Positions 38,364-47,407 of a DNA stretch of 64,000 nucleotides are shown one piece after another. A model generated the notes under the pieces. That model was not told the origin of the DNA, searched no databases, and worked only from the letters and a program-made list of their open reading frames with translations. The translations under genes and the position numbers were made by a program. Positions within the stretch are counted from its first letter, which is position 1, and each line of letters begins with the position of its first letter. Origin of the DNA: Mycobacterium intermedium (GTDB lineage: Bacteria; Actinomycetota; Actinomycetes; Mycobacteriales; Mycobacteriaceae); the NCBI RefSeq assembly GCF_002086275.1, contig NZ_MVHT01000011.1, positions 1 through 64,000 on the forward strand. Reading direction: 5' to 3'.

Positions 38364-39740
38364 CTAGCCGGGATCGTCGTCGCGGGGTTGGAGTTCCCGT
38401 TCCGGGTGGTGCATGCAGTTGACCCGGGGTCGCCCGTGGTCGGGATGCTCGGGAGAAATCCATTCGGTATAGCCGTGGGAGTTTCGGCGGGTCACGAACT
38501 TTCGCCGTTCGACCATGCGGTTATCCGGCCCGCACGCCAGGGTGAGTTCGTCGATATGCGTGCGGCGCTTGGCCATCCAGCCCTCGAGGTGGTGTACCTG
38601 GGTGTAGTAGCCGGGGACGGTGCAGCCAGGGCGGGTGCAGCCGCGGTCTCTGCCCAGCAGTACCAGTCGTTGCTCCGGGGAGGCCAGCCGCTTGCTGTGG
38701 TAGAGCGCGAGTGTCTTGTCTTCGTCGAAGATCGCCAGGTAGGGGTGCGAGGGTGAGGCCAGGGATATGACCTCGTTCATCGACAGCAGGGTGCCCCCGG
38801 CGGTCAAGCCCCGCCCCGCACCGGCTTCCAGCTCGGCCAGGGTGGTGGTGATGATGATCGAGGTCGGCAACCCGTGGTGCTGGCCCAGGGTTTCCGACCT
38901 CAGCACCACGCGCAACGCGGTTTGCACGGCGTCGTGGTTTCGTTGGGCACGGGTGCGCGGGTCGCGGTCGACCGCCTCCGCCGAGGCGCGCCCATCGATC
39001 GTCGGGTTTTCATCCGCCGGATTGCACATGCCCGGCGCGGCCAGCTTCGCCAAAATCGGCTCGATGACGGCCCGGAATTCCGCGGTGACCTTTCCGCTGA
39101 TCTTCGACAACCCGTCGGACTGCTGGTTGCCCAGGGTGATACCGCGGGCGCTGTTCTGCTGAGCCTCCTGGGCTTCCGGTTGGAAGTCTCCGTCGGGCTT
39201 GAGGCAATCCTTGAAAACCTGTGCGTAGTTGGCCAATTCGTCGGGGCGGAATCCGGTGGCGACCAGGACCAGTTTGTTTTCGGCGTCCTCGCGGGTGGCG
39301 GCGTCGACCCGCTCGGGCAACTTGGCGAAGAACTTGCGGATCACGCTGATCTGCTGACTGTCGAGGTGTCCTTCGCGTTCCGCCTCGGCGGTCGCCGGCA
39401 ACAGCGGTGGCAGCGGTTCGCCGCTCAGGGCGCGCCGCGGGCCCAGGTCGGCGGCTTCCGCGATGCGTTGGCTGGCTTCGCCTTTGGTGATCCGCAACCG
39501 GTCGGCCAACGCCTGCCTCAAGGTGCCACCCAACTCCTCGCAGGTGGCTTGCGCGGCGAGTTGGTTGACCATCCCGTGCCCGGGCACCCGGAGCTTGCGC
39601 ACGATACGTTCCAGGTTTTCCCTGGCCCGCAGTAACTCCGCGGTGGTTTGTGATTCATAGGTCAACTCGCACATGCGATCCGCGAGGGCCTCCAGCCCGC
39701 CGAGGATCTCAGCGATGTCCTCGCTTGTGCCAGTTGACAT
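38364..39740 (-). CDS. DUF222/HNH endonuclease-domain protein (REP13E12 type)
   Basis: 458 residues: a DUF222 region (~20-330) and a C-terminal HNH nuclease element (RGCTRPGCTVPGYYTQVHHLEGWMAKRRTHIDELTLACGPDNRMVERR, with paired Cys and HH). This family makes up the 13E12 repetitive sequences of mycobacteria, which behave as mobile, recombinogenic loci. It lies between tkt (9-bp gap, convergent) and hypE (38-bp gap, same strand), so it appears inserted inside the H2/CO2 block. It has no obvious metabolic role here. Confidence 0.88.
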   Translation of the reverse strand: MSTGTSEDIAEILGGLEALADRMCELTYESQTTAELLRARENLERIVRKLRVPGHGMVNQLAAQATCEELGGTLRQALADRLRITKGEASQRIAEAADLGPRRALSGEPLPPLLPATAEAEREGHLDSQQISVIRKFFAKLPERVDAATREDAENKLVLVATGFRPDELANYAQVFKDCLKPDGDFQPEAQEAQQNSARGITLGNQQSDGLSKISGKVTAEFRAVIEPILAKLAAPGMCNPADENPTIDGRASAEAVDRDPRTRAQRNHDAVQTALRVVLRSETLGQHHGLPTSIIITTTLAELEAGAGRGLTAGGTLLSMNEVISLASPSHPYLAIFDEDKTLALYHSKRLASPEQRLVLLGRDRGCTRPGCTVPGYYTQVHHLEGWMAKRRTHIDELTLACGPDNRMVERRKFVTRRNSHGYTEWISPEHPDHGRPRVNCMHHPERELQPRDDDPG

Positions 39741-39777
39741 ACCGCAAGTCTACGAAGGTGCACTGACAAGCTTGCCG

Positions 39778-40845
39778 TCAACAAATTCGCGGAAGTTGCT
39801 CTCCCAGTTGGCGTTCAATGACCTGGGTGGTACCGAACGGCGTCTTGCCCACCACCATCCCGGGATGCTCGGCCACCACCCGTCCGATGACGGCGGCATC
39901 GGCCCCCTCGGGCCGCGACCGCATGGCATCCAAAACCGCCTCGCTGTGCAAGGGGTCGACGAACGCGACCATCTTGCCCTCGTTGGCCACCTGCAACGGG
40001 TCCAGTCCGAGGAACGAGCACGCCGACGAAACCGTCTCGGGCACTGGAATTTTCGCTATCTCGAGTTCGATGCCCACCGTGGCGGCACGGGCGATCTCGA
40101 CCACGGATGCCACCAGGCCGCCCCGCGTCGGATCGCGCAGCGCGTGCACGGCCGCGCCGCCGGCGTCCAGCATTGCCGCGACCATACGGTGCAGTGGCGC
40201 GCTGTCGGACGTGACCACGGTGCCGAAGTCGATGCCCTCGCGCACACTCATGATGGCCACGCCGTGCTCGCCGAGATTGCCCGAGACGAGGATGTGGTCG
40301 CCGGGACGCACCCGCTCCGGCCCGATGTGCACACCCGCTGGGACGACGCCCACGCCGGCGGTGTTGACGAAAAGCTGGTCCGCACCGCCCTTGGCGACCA
40401 CCTTGGTGTCGCCGGTGACGATCCCGACGCCGGCGTTGGCGGCGGCCTTGCCCATGGTTTCGGCGACCGCGCCAAGCACCTCGAGCTCGAGCCCTTCTTC
40501 GAGGATGAACCCGGCCGTCAGCGCGACCGGTTGTGCTCCGCTGCAGGCCAAGTCGTTGATCGTGCCGTTGACGGCCAGGTCGCCGATGTTGCCGCCGGGG
40601 AAGAACAGCGGTTGCACCACATAGGAATCGGTGGTCAGCGCCACTCGCCCACCCGCGACGTCGAGCAACGCCGAATCGCGGGCCGGGCCGGCGGCGCCGC
40701 CGAACGCGGGCAGGAACAGGTTTTCGATCAACTCCTCCGAGAGCACGCCACCACCGCCATGACCGAGGACGATGCGCTTCGTTTCACGCAGCGGCAGCGG
40801 ACAGACCCAATCGGCCGGATCGATGGCGACCGGAGGTTCAGGCAT
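39778..40845 (-). CDS. hypE: HypE, carbamoyl dehydratase for hydrogenase cyanide ligands
   Basis: 355 residues. It has an N-terminal [21 protein letters not shown] block, the ATP site [37 protein letters not shown], and the C-terminal PRIC tail whose last Cys carries the thiocarboxamide converted to thiocyanate. It works with HypF and passes CN to HypCD. ATG 40843-40845 lies inside the end of hypD (8-bp overlap). Confidence 0.95.
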   Translation of the reverse strand: MPEPPVAIDPADWVCPLPLRETKRIVLGHGGGGVLSEELIENLFLPAFGGAAGPARDSALLDVAGGRVALTTDSYVVQPLFFPGGNIGDLAVNGTINDLACSGAQPVALTAGFILEEGLELEVLGAVAETMGKAAANAGVGIVTGDTKVVAKGGADQLFVNTAGVGVVPAGVHIGPERVRPGDHILVSGNLGEHGVAIMSVREGIDFGTVVTSDSAPLHRMVAAMLDAGGAAVHALRDPTRGGLVASVVEIARAATVGIELEIAKIPVPETVSSACSFLGLDPLQVANEGKMVAFVDPLHSEAVLDAMRSRPEGADAAVIGRVVAEHPGMVVGKTPFGTTQVIERQLGEQLPRIC

Positions 40846-41941
40846 GGGCGGCCGCCTCCAGCCGACGGAACTGGTAGTACGCCGCACAGGCGCCCTCGCT
40901 GGACACCATGGTCGCGCCCAGCGGCGTGCGCGGCGTGCACGACTTCCCGAACGCCGGGCATTCGTTGGGCTTCAGCAGACCCTGCAGCACTTCCCCACTG
41001 TGGCATTCGGCGGATTCGCACACCCGCAGTTGCCCCACCCCGAACTTCAATTCGGCGTCGAACTGTGCGTAGCGGGGCGACAGCGTCCAGCCGGACTTGG
41101 GAATCATGCCGATGCCGCGCCACTGCCGATCGGTCACCACGAACACGTCGGCGAGGGTCTGCTGTGCGACGGTATTGCCCGCGGCGGTCACGGCGCGCGG
41201 GTACGCGTTGCGCAACTCCGGTGTTCCGTCCTCGAGCAGGTCGACGACCTGCCGGACGCCCTCGAGCAGGTCCAACGGCTCGAAACCGGTTACCACGATG
41301 GGAACTTGGTATTTGTCGACCAGCGGACCGTATTCGCTGGTGCCCATCACCGTGCAGACGTGTCCGGCCGCCAAGAACCCCTCGACGCGGTTGGTCGGTG
41401 AGCTGAGAATCGCCGTCATCGCGGGTGGCACCAGCACGTGCGAGACCAACATCGAGAAGTTGGTCAGTCCGAGCCGCTGGGCGTGCACCACCGCCATCGC
41501 ATTGGCCGGCGCGGTGGTCTCGAAGCCGACCCCGAAGAACACGACCTCCTTGTCGGGGTTGTCCGCGGCGACCCGGGTGGCATCCAACGGCGAGTAGACG
41601 ATCCGCACGTCGCCGCCGCGGGCGCGCACGCTGAACAGATCCTGGTTACTCCCGGGCACCCGCAGCATGTCGCCGAAGGAGCAGAAGATCACGTCGTCGC
41701 GCGCGGCGATTTCCAGCGCGCGGTCGATCATCTCCAGCGGCGTCACGCAGACCGGGCAGCCCGGTCCGTGGATGAATTCCACGGCGCCGTCGAGCAATTG
41801 GTCGATGCCGTTGCGGATGATCGAATGGGTCTGCCCACCACAGACTTCCATGATGGTCCAGGTCTTGGTGGCACGCTTCTTGATGCGGTCCACCAGAGTG
41901 CGGGCAGCTACCGGGTCGCGAAATTCGTCCAGGTACTTCAT
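40838..41941 (-). CDS. hypD: HypD, Fe(CN)2CO assembly scaffold
   Basis: 367 residues. Conserved Cys motifs are all visible: [39 protein letters not shown], and C-terminal Cys residues ([25 protein letters not shown]) that bind the [4Fe-4S] cluster. HypD holds the Fe(CN)2CO unit with HypC. ATG 41939-41941 overlaps the hypC stop by 4 bp. Confidence 0.96.
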   Translation of the reverse strand: MKYLDEFRDPVAARTLVDRIKKRATKTWTIMEVCGGQTHSIIRNGIDQLLDGAVEFIHGPGCPVCVTPLEMIDRALEIAARDDVIFCSFGDMLRVPGSNQDLFSVRARGGDVRIVYSPLDATRVAADNPDKEVVFFGVGFETTAPANAMAVVHAQRLGLTNFSMLVSHVLVPPAMTAILSSPTNRVEGFLAAGHVCTVMGTSEYGPLVDKYQVPIVVTGFEPLDLLEGVRQVVDLLEDGTPELRNAYPRAVTAAGNTVAQQTLADVFVVTDRQWRGIGMIPKSGWTLSPRYAQFDAELKFGVGQLRVCESAECHSGEVLQGLLKPNECPAFGKSCTPRTPLGATMVSSEGACAAYYQFRRLEAAAHA

Positions 41942-42213
41942 GCGGGTTCCCTCCGTATCTGACCCTCGTCGCCGGCCAACTCCTCGTCGAGGACGCCGAG
42001 ATCGTGGAACATCCGCAGCGTTTCGTTCGCGGACGCTTCGTCGAGTCGGGTGATCGCGAATCCGGCGTGCACGATGGTGTATTCACCGATCTCCATGTCC
42101 GGCAGATAGGCCAGGCACACGGTCTTGGTGGTGCCACCGAAGTCGACGGTGCACATTCGCGTCCCCGCCTCGTCCCACGTGTCGACTACCTTGCCGGGAA
42201 TTCCGAGACACAT
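41938..42213 (-). CDS. hypC: HypC hydrogenase assembly chaperone
   Basis: 91 residues starting [11 protein letters not shown]; the Cys directly after the start Met is the iron ligand and identifies the start (ATG 42211-42213). The motif [37 protein letters not shown] is typical. It delivers the Fe(CN)2CO unit from HypD to HucL. It overlaps the end of hypF by 28 bp and hypD by 4 bp. Confidence 0.95.
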   Translation of the reverse strand: MCLGIPGKVVDTWDEAGTRMCTVDFGGTTKTVCLAYLPDMEIGEYTIVHAGFAITRLDEASANETLRMFHDLGVLDEELAGDEGQIRREPA

Positions 42214-44510
42214 TCGATCGTCCCCCTTTCTGGAAGCTTTTCCTGTCGCCGCGCGGCGATCACCGCTTGACCGAGCGCGATTCCGCCGTCGTTGCACGGC
42301 AACACCGAATGAGTGAGAACCTCGAAGCCGTTGCCGGCCAGTGCTTTACGGAGACCATCACGCAGCAGTCGGTTGACGAACACCCCGCCGGTCAGTCCGA
42401 CGGTGGCCACCATACCGGCGGCCGCCTGGCTGACGGCCTCGGCGGTCGCGCGGATCACGGCGTCGTGGAAGCCGGCGGCCAGATCGGCGGCCGCCGTGCC
42501 GGCGCGCAGGTGGCGCACCAGGTCGGTGATCAACGGCGCCGGGTCAAGCACGCCCGCGGTTATCTCGAAGTTCAGGGGAACCGCGCGGCCGCGGCGCGCG
42601 AGGTGCTCGAGCTCGACGGCCGCCTGTCCCTCGTAGGTCACGTCGTGGCAGACGTCGAGCAGGCTGGCGACGGCGTCGAACAGCCGGCCCATGCTGCTGG
42701 TCGTGACGCATCCGAACCCACGCGGAATCTGCTGGGCGAGGACATGGCGCGCCCGCTCGCTGAGCCCGCCGACCGCCGGTATGTCTAGCGCCCAGTCGAT
42801 GCCGGCCCGGTGCAGCAGGTCCAGGGCGATCCGCCCCGGTTGGCGCACCGCGCCGTCGCCGCCCGGCAGTGCGAACGGTTTGAGGTGTCCGACGCGGGTG
42901 AAGGCAGCCGGGTCGGTGACGAGCAACAATTCGCCACCCCAGACGGTGCCGTCGGTGCCGTAGCCGGTGCCGTCGAAGGCGACCGCGAGCATCGGCGTCT
43001 CGAGCCGTCCGTGTTCGGCCAGCAGCGACACCGCGTGCGCATGGTGATGTTGCACCTGCACGACCGGTTGCGGGCGTCGACGTGCCCAACCGGTGGTGGC
43101 GTAGGACGGGTGCAGGTCGCAGGCGACGAGCGTTGGCCGGCGGTCGGTCATGAACGCCAGATGATCCAGCGCGGCTGCAAAACATGACTGGGTCCGGGGG
43201 TCGGCCATGTCGCCGAGGTGCGACGACATGTGCGCGTGGCCACCCGCGTCCATCAGGCAAAACGTCGTCTTGAGGTCGCCGCCGGTGGCCAGGATGACCT
43301 CGCCGTCGTCGCACCCGTCGACCGATACCGGCAGCGGCGCGTAGCCACGCGACCGCCGGATCGGCACCGCACCGCCATCGGCGTCGACGGTGAGGACGGA
43401 GTCTTCGCACGGCACGTGGATCGGCCGGTCGTGGGTGAGCACCGCGTCGGCCAACCCGTCGATCCAGTCCAGATCGGAATCGCGGAAGACGATCGGCGAG
43501 CCACCCTGGTTTGCCGACGTCATCACCAGCGGAGCCGCACCGAGCCGGTCGAACAGCAGATGATGCAGGGGCGAATAGGCCAGCAGGACGCCGATCTCGG
43601 ACAGGCCGGGCGCTACCGAAGCCAACAGAGAGTCGTCGCGGGCGGGAAGCAACACGATGGGCGCGGCCGGCGAGGCCAGCAACTCCGCCGCTGCCTCGTT
43701 GACCGTGCAGATGCGTTGCGCCGCAGCGATATCCGGCACCATAACCGCAAACGGCTTGGCCGGCCGGTTCTTTCGCTGGCGCAGTCTGGCGACGGTCGCC
43801 GCATCTTCGGCGCGGCAGGCCAGGTGGAAGCCCCCGATGCCCTTGACCGCGACGGTCAGGCCGTCGTTCAGTGCTGCCGCGGCGGCGGCGATCGGGTCGC
43901 TGCCGTCGCCGGGCCCATGCCAGGACAGCGTCGGCCCGCAATCGGGGCAGGCGATGGTCTGGGCGTGGAATCTGCGGTCGGTGGGGTCGGAGTATTCGGC
44001 CGCACATGCCGCGCACATCTCGAAGTGCGCCATCGTGGTCGTCGGGCGGTCATACGGCAGATCGGTGATCACTGTGAAGCGCGGCCCGCAGTTGGTACAG
44101 GTGATGAACGGATGGCCGTAGCGGCGGTCGGCGGGGTCGAACAGTTCGCGCAGGCAGTCGGCGCAGATGGCGATGTCCGGCGGCACCAGGGTGCGACGGT
44201 CGTCGACCGTCTGGCTCTCGATGATCTGAAACCGGGACTCGCCGCGCGGCGGAATCGGGGTCGCCCGCAGTGAGTCGATGCGGGCCATGGGGGGATGTTC
44301 GGACTGGATCGCGCACATCGCGGCCTCGACCGCGTCCCGCGCGCCCTCCAGCTCGCAATGCACCGAACCGGAGTCGTTGTAGACGCAGCCGGATAGGCCG
44401 TGACGTGCGGCGATGCGCGCGACGGCCGGGCGGAATCCAACTCCTTGGACCACGCCGGCAATGTCGAGACGCAGCCGTACGCTCGTCCCCCCATTGTTCC
44501 GACTGCCCAA
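42186..44510 (-). CDS. hypF: HypF carbamoyltransferase
   Basis: 774 residues. Order of domains: acylphosphatase (GVVQGVGFRPAVARIAARHGLSGCVYND, ~15-100), two zinc fingers (CADCLRELFDPADRRYGHPFITCTNC and CAACAAEYSDPTDRRFHAQTIACPDC), YrdC-like adenylation (GIGGFHLACRAEDAATVARLR) and the Kae1-like C-terminal part (HHHAHAVSLLAE, AFDGTGYGTDGTVWGGE). The start is most likely TTG at 44508-44510 because it has a perfect AGGAGG site 5 bp upstream and begins just before the acylphosphatase; the longer ORF (from 44603) adds only non-conserved residues. It charges HypE with carbamoyl phosphate. Confidence 0.95.
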   Translation of the reverse strand: MGSRNNGGTSVRLRLDIAGVVQGVGFRPAVARIAARHGLSGCVYNDSGSVHCELEGARDAVEAAMCAIQSEHPPMARIDSLRATPIPPRGESRFQIIESQTVDDRRTLVPPDIAICADCLRELFDPADRRYGHPFITCTNCGPRFTVITDLPYDRPTTTMAHFEMCAACAAEYSDPTDRRFHAQTIACPDCGPTLSWHGPGDGSDPIAAAAAALNDGLTVAVKGIGGFHLACRAEDAATVARLRQRKNRPAKPFAVMVPDIAAAQRICTVNEAAAELLASPAAPIVLLPARDDSLLASVAPGLSEIGVLLAYSPLHHLLFDRLGAAPLVMTSANQGGSPIVFRDSDLDWIDGLADAVLTHDRPIHVPCEDSVLTVDADGGAVPIRRSRGYAPLPVSVDGCDDGEVILATGGDLKTTFCLMDAGGHAHMSSHLGDMADPRTQSCFAAALDHLAFMTDRRPTLVACDLHPSYATTGWARRRPQPVVQVQHHHAHAVSLLAEHGRLETPMLAVAFDGTGYGTDGTVWGGELLLVTDPAAFTRVGHLKPFALPGGDGAVRQPGRIALDLLHRAGIDWALDIPAVGGLSERARHVLAQQIPRGFGCVTTSSMGRLFDAVASLLDVCHDVTYEGQAAVELEHLARRGRAVPLNFEITAGVLDPAPLITDLVRHLRAGTAAADLAAGFHDAVIRATAEAVSQAAAGMVATVGLTGGVFVNRLLRDGLRKALAGNGFEVLTHSVLPCNDGGIALGQAVIAARRQEKLPERGTIECVSEFPAR

Positions 44511-44685
44511 ATCAACCTCCTGAGCAGCAAGCCCCCCGTGCCAGGTGGGCTGGCGGCACGGGCGGGTACGCCCCACGCTAGATGCAGTCCGATGTGCCGA
44601 CAATCACAATTTCGCACACAAAGTCTGCGTTTTTCCGCACTCAATATGCGCGACAGCGATGGTTCTGGCGAGGCAGCATGGTGTA
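44511..44685. promoter_or_regulatory. Divergent hypF / hypA promoter region
   Basis: 175 bp between the two hyp transcripts. The hypF ribosome site is at 44516-44521 (minus). No clear dyad or -10/-35 pair was identified. Confidence 0.4.
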
Positions 44686-45027
44686 GTGCACGAGCTGTCG
44701 CTGTGTCAGGCCATCGCCGGCGTGGTCAAGCCCCACGCGGCCGGCCGGCACGTCGATGTTGTTCGGGTCCAGGTCGGGGCGCTCCGCCAGGTGGTACCCG
44801 AGTCGCTCGAGTTCTGTTGGTCGCTGGTGTGTGAGCACCTGGACGACAGCATGGCCGACACCCAACTGGAGCTCGAGTTCGTGCCAGCCGAGGTGGCGTG
44901 CCGCCCTTGTGGGGAGCGGTCGGTGATCGAATCCCGCTGGTCGGTGTGCTGCGCGAAGTGTGAGAGCGTGGACGTCGAGGTGGTGCGCGGCAACGAGTTC
45001 CTGGTCACCTCGATCCAGGTGTCGTGA
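44686..45027 (+). CDS. hypA: HypA nickel metallochaperone
   Basis: 113 residues. The GTG start at 44686 gives the invariant (M)HELSLC N-terminus with the nickel-binding His2 and Glu3. The zinc site is CRPCGERSVIESRWSVCCAKC. HypA hands nickel from HypB to the hydrogenase large subunit. It is followed by hypB after 24 bp. Confidence 0.93.
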   Translation: MHELSLCQAIAGVVKPHAAGRHVDVVRVQVGALRQVVPESLEFCWSLVCEHLDDSMADTQLELEFVPAEVACRPCGERSVIESRWSVCCAKCESVDVEVVRGNEFLVTSIQVS

Positions 45028-45051
45028 ACACCGTCAGGAAAGGCATGGGCA

Positions 45052-45846
45052 ATGGGTAGGTTTCACCGGCACGACGATGGCACCGTGCACAGCCACGACC
45101 ACGACGACGACGACGGTCACCACCACCACCACGAGGACCACGAGCACGAGCACGGTGACCACTCCGGGTATGAGACCGGATCGCAGCGCATCGAGGTGCT
45201 GGAATCGATCTTCGCCGAAAACGACTCCCGGGCCGACATCAACCGCAAGCTGTTCGAGAGCAACGGCGTTCGCGCGCTGAACCTGATGAGCTCGCCGGGC
45301 TCCGGCAAGACCACCGTGTTGGCCGCGACCCTCGACGAACTGGCCGGCGAAGTGTCCGTGGGGATAATCGAGGGCGATATCGCGACCGACCTGGACGCCG
45401 CCAAACTCGACGGCCGGGGCGCCCAGATCTCATTGTTGAACACCAGCAACGGATTCGGCGGCGAGTGCCACCTGGACGCCCCGATGGTCAACCGGGCACT
45501 GCAGGGACTCGACCTGGCACCGTTGGACCTGGTGATCATCGAGAACGTCGGTAACCTGGTGTGCCCCGCCGAGTTCGACGTCGGCGAACACGCAAAGGCG
45601 ATGGTGTACTCGGTCACCGAAGGTGAGGACAAGCCGCTCAAATACCCGGTGATGTTCCGGTCCGTCGACGTCGTGCTGCTGAACAAGACCGATCTGGTCC
45701 CGCACCTGGACGTGGATGTCGACAGCTACATCGAACGCATCAGGCAGGTGAACCCGACCGCAACGATCTTGCCGGTGAGTGCCCGCACCGGAGACGGCAT
45801 GAAGAGCTGGTTCGACTGGGTTCGGGAGTTCGCCGCAGCCCGTTAG
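45052..45846 (+). CDS. hypB: HypB nickel-inserting GTPase with His-rich head
   Basis: 264 residues. Residues ~5-38 are packed with His and Asp (about 16 His), a nickel storage segment. The GTPase core follows: P-loop SSPGSGKTT, EGDIATDLDA, ENVGNLVCPAEFD (metal Cys) and LNKTDL. It supplies Ni to HypA/HucL in a GTP-dependent way. It overlaps the convergent membrane-protein gene by 4 bp. Confidence 0.96.
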   Translation: MGRFHRHDDGTVHSHDHDDDDGHHHHHEDHEHEHGDHSGYETGSQRIEVLESIFAENDSRADINRKLFESNGVRALNLMSSPGSGKTTVLAATLDELAGEVSVGIIEGDIATDLDAAKLDGRGAQISLLNTSNGFGGECHLDAPMVNRALQGLDLAPLDLVIIENVGNLVCPAEFDVGEHAKAMVYSVTEGEDKPLKYPVMFRSVDVVLLNKTDLVPHLDVDVDSYIERIRQVNPTATILPVSARTGDGMKSWFDWVREFAAAR

Positions 45847-46151
45847 GGCTGGTGCGCGGCTCTGCCCAGGTCGGAATCGGCGGCGAGCCAAAGGTTTTCA
45901 ACTTTCATCACCCGTCGGTGCTCTAGGACCAGCCAGGCGATGCCACCGGCGATCGCCAACAGTCCGACCACTCCGAATGTCATCACCCACTCGTGGTGCT
46001 TATACGCTGCGGAGGCCACACCGCCAATCCACGAGGCGAGACCCAGCACTATCGAAAGCAGCCCAGGCCAAGACAATCGGTCGATGAAGAACTCGCCGGT
46101 GTGCGGGCACGTTGTGCGGAAGTGGTCAATGGGATCTTTTGTGTCACACAT
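45843..46151 (-). CDS. Small membrane protein (UsfY-like)
   Basis: 102 residues from ATG 46149-46151 with an AGGAGG site. Two hydrophobic segments (~33-52 and ~58-80) form a hairpin; the polar head CDTKDPIDHFRTTCPHTGEFFIDRL and tail resemble mycobacterial UsfY proteins, which are coded near sigF, but this assignment is only suggestive. Function unknown. Convergent with hypB with a 4-bp stop overlap. Confidence 0.65.
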   Translation of the reverse strand: MCDTKDPIDHFRTTCPHTGEFFIDRLSWPGLLSIVLGLASWIGGVASAAYKHHEWVMTFGVVGLLAIAGGIAWLVLEHRRVMKVENLWLAADSDLGRAAHQP

Positions 46152-46188
46152 GATTTCCTCCTTGAGTAGGGCTAGAGCCAAGAGCTGC

Positions 46189-46593
46189 TCAGCACGCACT
46201 GGGTGGCCATCCCCCACCTGGGTGGTCCGCGGCGTGAACATCGGCGAGTGCGCGCAGCAATGCCGACGCATCGTCGGAGTTGACGCTCTCGACGAAGTGC
46301 ATCAGCGCGGAGCGGCGGGCGGCCACGTCCGTCGCGTGCGACAACGCATCGGCCATCAGCTCGGCCACCAGCTCACCGTGTTCCCGGCGCGGCGCATATC
46401 GATGCGCCCGCTCGTCGCGGTATGCCACCACGAGTCCCTTGGCCGTCAACCGGGTGAGGACGGTCGTGATCGTGGTGTAAGCAAGGCGGCGGTGTACCGA
46501 CAGGGCGTTGTGCAAGTGGCGTCCGGTCTGCGGGCTGCGAGCCTTCCACAGCTCCTCCATGACCGCTTGTTCAAGCTTGCCCAGCGGTCTCAC
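46189..46593 (-). CDS. BlaI/MecI-family repressor
   Basis: 134 residues. The winged helix is recognised by RPLGKLEQAVMEELWKARSPQTGRHLHNAL and LAYTTITTVLTRLTAKGLVVAYRDERAHRYAP; the C-terminal ~55 residues form the dimerisation helices. The GTG at 46591-46593 is the best start, because the family begins just at this point. No BlaR1-type sensor protease is next to it. It is divergent from the ABC exporter, which it probably regulates. Confidence 0.85.
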   Translation of the reverse strand: MRPLGKLEQAVMEELWKARSPQTGRHLHNALSVHRRLAYTTITTVLTRLTAKGLVVAYRDERAHRYAPRREHGELVAELMADALSHATDVAARRSALMHFVESVNSDDASALLRALADVHAADHPGGGWPPSAC

Positions 46594-46675
46594 GTGGTCG
46601 AGGCTATTCAGCGCAGCAGGTGTTGGCGTCACCCAGAAGGTGGGTATGACGGGTGAGGTCTGAAATAGTGAGGAC
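46594..46675. promoter_or_regulatory. Divergent BlaI / ABC exporter promoter region
   Basis: 82 bp between the repressor and the ABC ATPase. The direct neighbourhood makes it the likely BlaI operator site, but I could not find a good TACA-type dyad. Confidence 0.35.
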
Positions 46676-47407
46676 ATGGTCGCGGGCACGGACGGCGCAA
46701 GGGTCACACTGCGATTGGCCAACGTCGGCAAGACGTACGGCAGCGGATCCACCCGAGTTGTCGCCCTGCGCGACGTGGACCTTGAAGTCACGGCCGGCGA
46801 ATTCGTCGTGCTGCTCGGCCCCTCCGGATCGGGAAAGACGACGCTGCTCAACATCATCGGTGGCATCGAGCAGCCGTCCGACGGCGAGATCGAGGTCGAC
46901 GGTCAAAACATCGGACGCTTCGACCGCAAGGTACGCACTCAATACCGCCGCGAACATGTCGGTTTCGTCTTTCAATTCTTCAACCTGGTGCCCACGCTGA
47001 CGGCACTCGAGAATGTCGAACTCCTGGCCGAGCTGACCGGACCCGATGCGCGAGCCCGCAGTCGAGCCGCCCTGGAACGAGTGGGCATCGCTGACGTCGC
47101 GGACCGCTTCCCCGCCCAACTTTCCGGGGGGCAGCAGCAGCGCGTGGCGATCGCCCGTGCGATCGTCAAGGCGCCGCCGCTGTTGCTCTGCGATGAACCC
47201 ACCGGAAGCCTCGACCTGACCACCGGGCGACAAGTCTTGGCGGCGTTGAGTGACCTGGCTCGCAACGGTTCTCAGACGATCGTTCTGGTGACACACAATT
47301 CCGAGATAGCGCGCATGGCGGATCGGGTGCTGTGGCTGCACTCAGGCGCAATCAGCAAGGCAGAGCGGATCGACAATCCGGTGGACGCATCGGAATTGGA
47401 CTGGTGA
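46676..47407 (+). CDS. MacB/LolD-type ABC transporter ATPase
   Basis: 243 residues. Walker [13 protein letters not shown], signature [15 protein letters not shown], Walker [13 protein letters not shown] and the H-loop VTHN are all present. It belongs to the group partnering FtsX-like permeases that move lipids, peptides or act on the envelope. ATG 46676 with a GAGG site. Overlaps the permease start by 4 bp. Confidence 0.93.
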   Translation: MVAGTDGARVTLRLANVGKTYGSGSTRVVALRDVDLEVTAGEFVVLLGPSGSGKTTLLNIIGGIEQPSDGEIEVDGQNIGRFDRKVRTQYRREHVGFVFQFFNLVPTLTALENVELLAELTGPDARARSRAALERVGIADVADRFPAQLSGGQQQRVAIARAIVKAPPLLLCDEPTGSLDLTTGRQVLAALSDLARNGSQTIVLVTHNSEIARMADRVLWLHSGAISKAERIDNPVDASELDW

